In this document: one piece after another, positions 7,168-7,211 of the stretch
How the letters are laid out: each line of letters opens with the position of its first letter
How positions within the stretch are numbered: the first letter of the stretch is position 1
Origin: Rhodospirillales bacterium
Lineage (GTDB): Bacteria > Pseudomonadota > Alphaproteobacteria > Rhodospirillales > Casp-alpha2
Reading direction: 5' to 3'
NCBI GenBank assembly: GCA_021775275.1
Contig: JAJFIE010000101.1
Span: forward strand, 1-7,211
DNA length: 7,211 nt
The notes under the pieces: generated by a model
What the model saw: only the letters and a program-made list of their open reading frames with translations
Databases searched by the model: none
Told to the model about the DNA's origin: nothing
Program-made: the position numbers and the translations under genes

Positions 7168-7211
7168 GCGATATGAAGGGCCGGTGCATGTCACAATCGC
7201 ACAAAGTTGGG

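Noticed and set aside
7152..7177. Plus-strand promoter from a perfect TTGACA at 7152-7157
   Set aside because: No acceptable -10 lies at 16-18 bases. The best match, TATGAA at 7172, is only 14 bases away and four of six. No plus-strand gene follows within the window.
1..7211. Mobile element, phage, defence or CRISPR content
   Set aside because: No terminal inverted repeats, transposase or integrase motifs, direct-repeat arrays or tRNA-like structures were seen. The repeated structure is at protein level (PAS domains) and too diverged to act as DNA repeats.

Overview
The window holds two large genes for multi-PAS sensor histidine kinases that face each other (convergent), separated by a 121-bp gap. 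A 149-bp stretch upstream of the second gene reaches the right edge. There are no RNA genes, mobile elements, CRISPR arrays or obvious metabolic genes. I judge GC to be roughly mid-50s percent by eye. The PAS and kinase-core motifs resemble those common in Alphaproteobacteria of the Rhodospirillales type: the PAS_7-like 'NQG(I/V)' domain, the 'SSDW.WE...GYRGT' PAS, and the 'EGTGLGLPLSK' core. That placement is an inference from motif style, not a proven taxonomic call.

Layout. Positions 1-3848 (+) carry a 5'-truncated hybrid kinase ordered receiver, six PAS domains, HisKA, HATPase, receiver. Positions 3849-3969 are a convergent intergenic gap with one weak hairpin that could terminate the minus-strand gene. 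Positions 3970-7062 (-) carry a complete 1030-residue kinase ordered six PAS domains, HisKA, HATPase, with no receiver. Positions 7063-7211 hold a plausible sigma70-type promoter for the minus-strand gene and an imperfect palindrome over its -35 box.

How they may work together. Neither protein shows a signal peptide or membrane segment, so both are probably cytoplasmic sensors. The plus-strand protein can autophosphorylate, pass phosphate to its own C-terminal receiver and perhaps be modulated through its N-terminal receiver. It has no Hpt domain. The minus-strand kinase has no receiver, so its partner is either elsewhere or one of the receivers of its neighbour; the second option is speculative. 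The two proteins share three recognisable PAS subtypes in a different order but carry different-looking kinase cores. This suggests exchange of sensory modules rather than simple duplication.

The most interesting signal is a PAS subtype present five times (four in one protein, one in the other) with the same cysteine where related PAS_3-like domains usually have an aromatic residue. I see no clear sign of a wholly new multi-gene system. The window reads as a signal-transduction locus with some unusual details.
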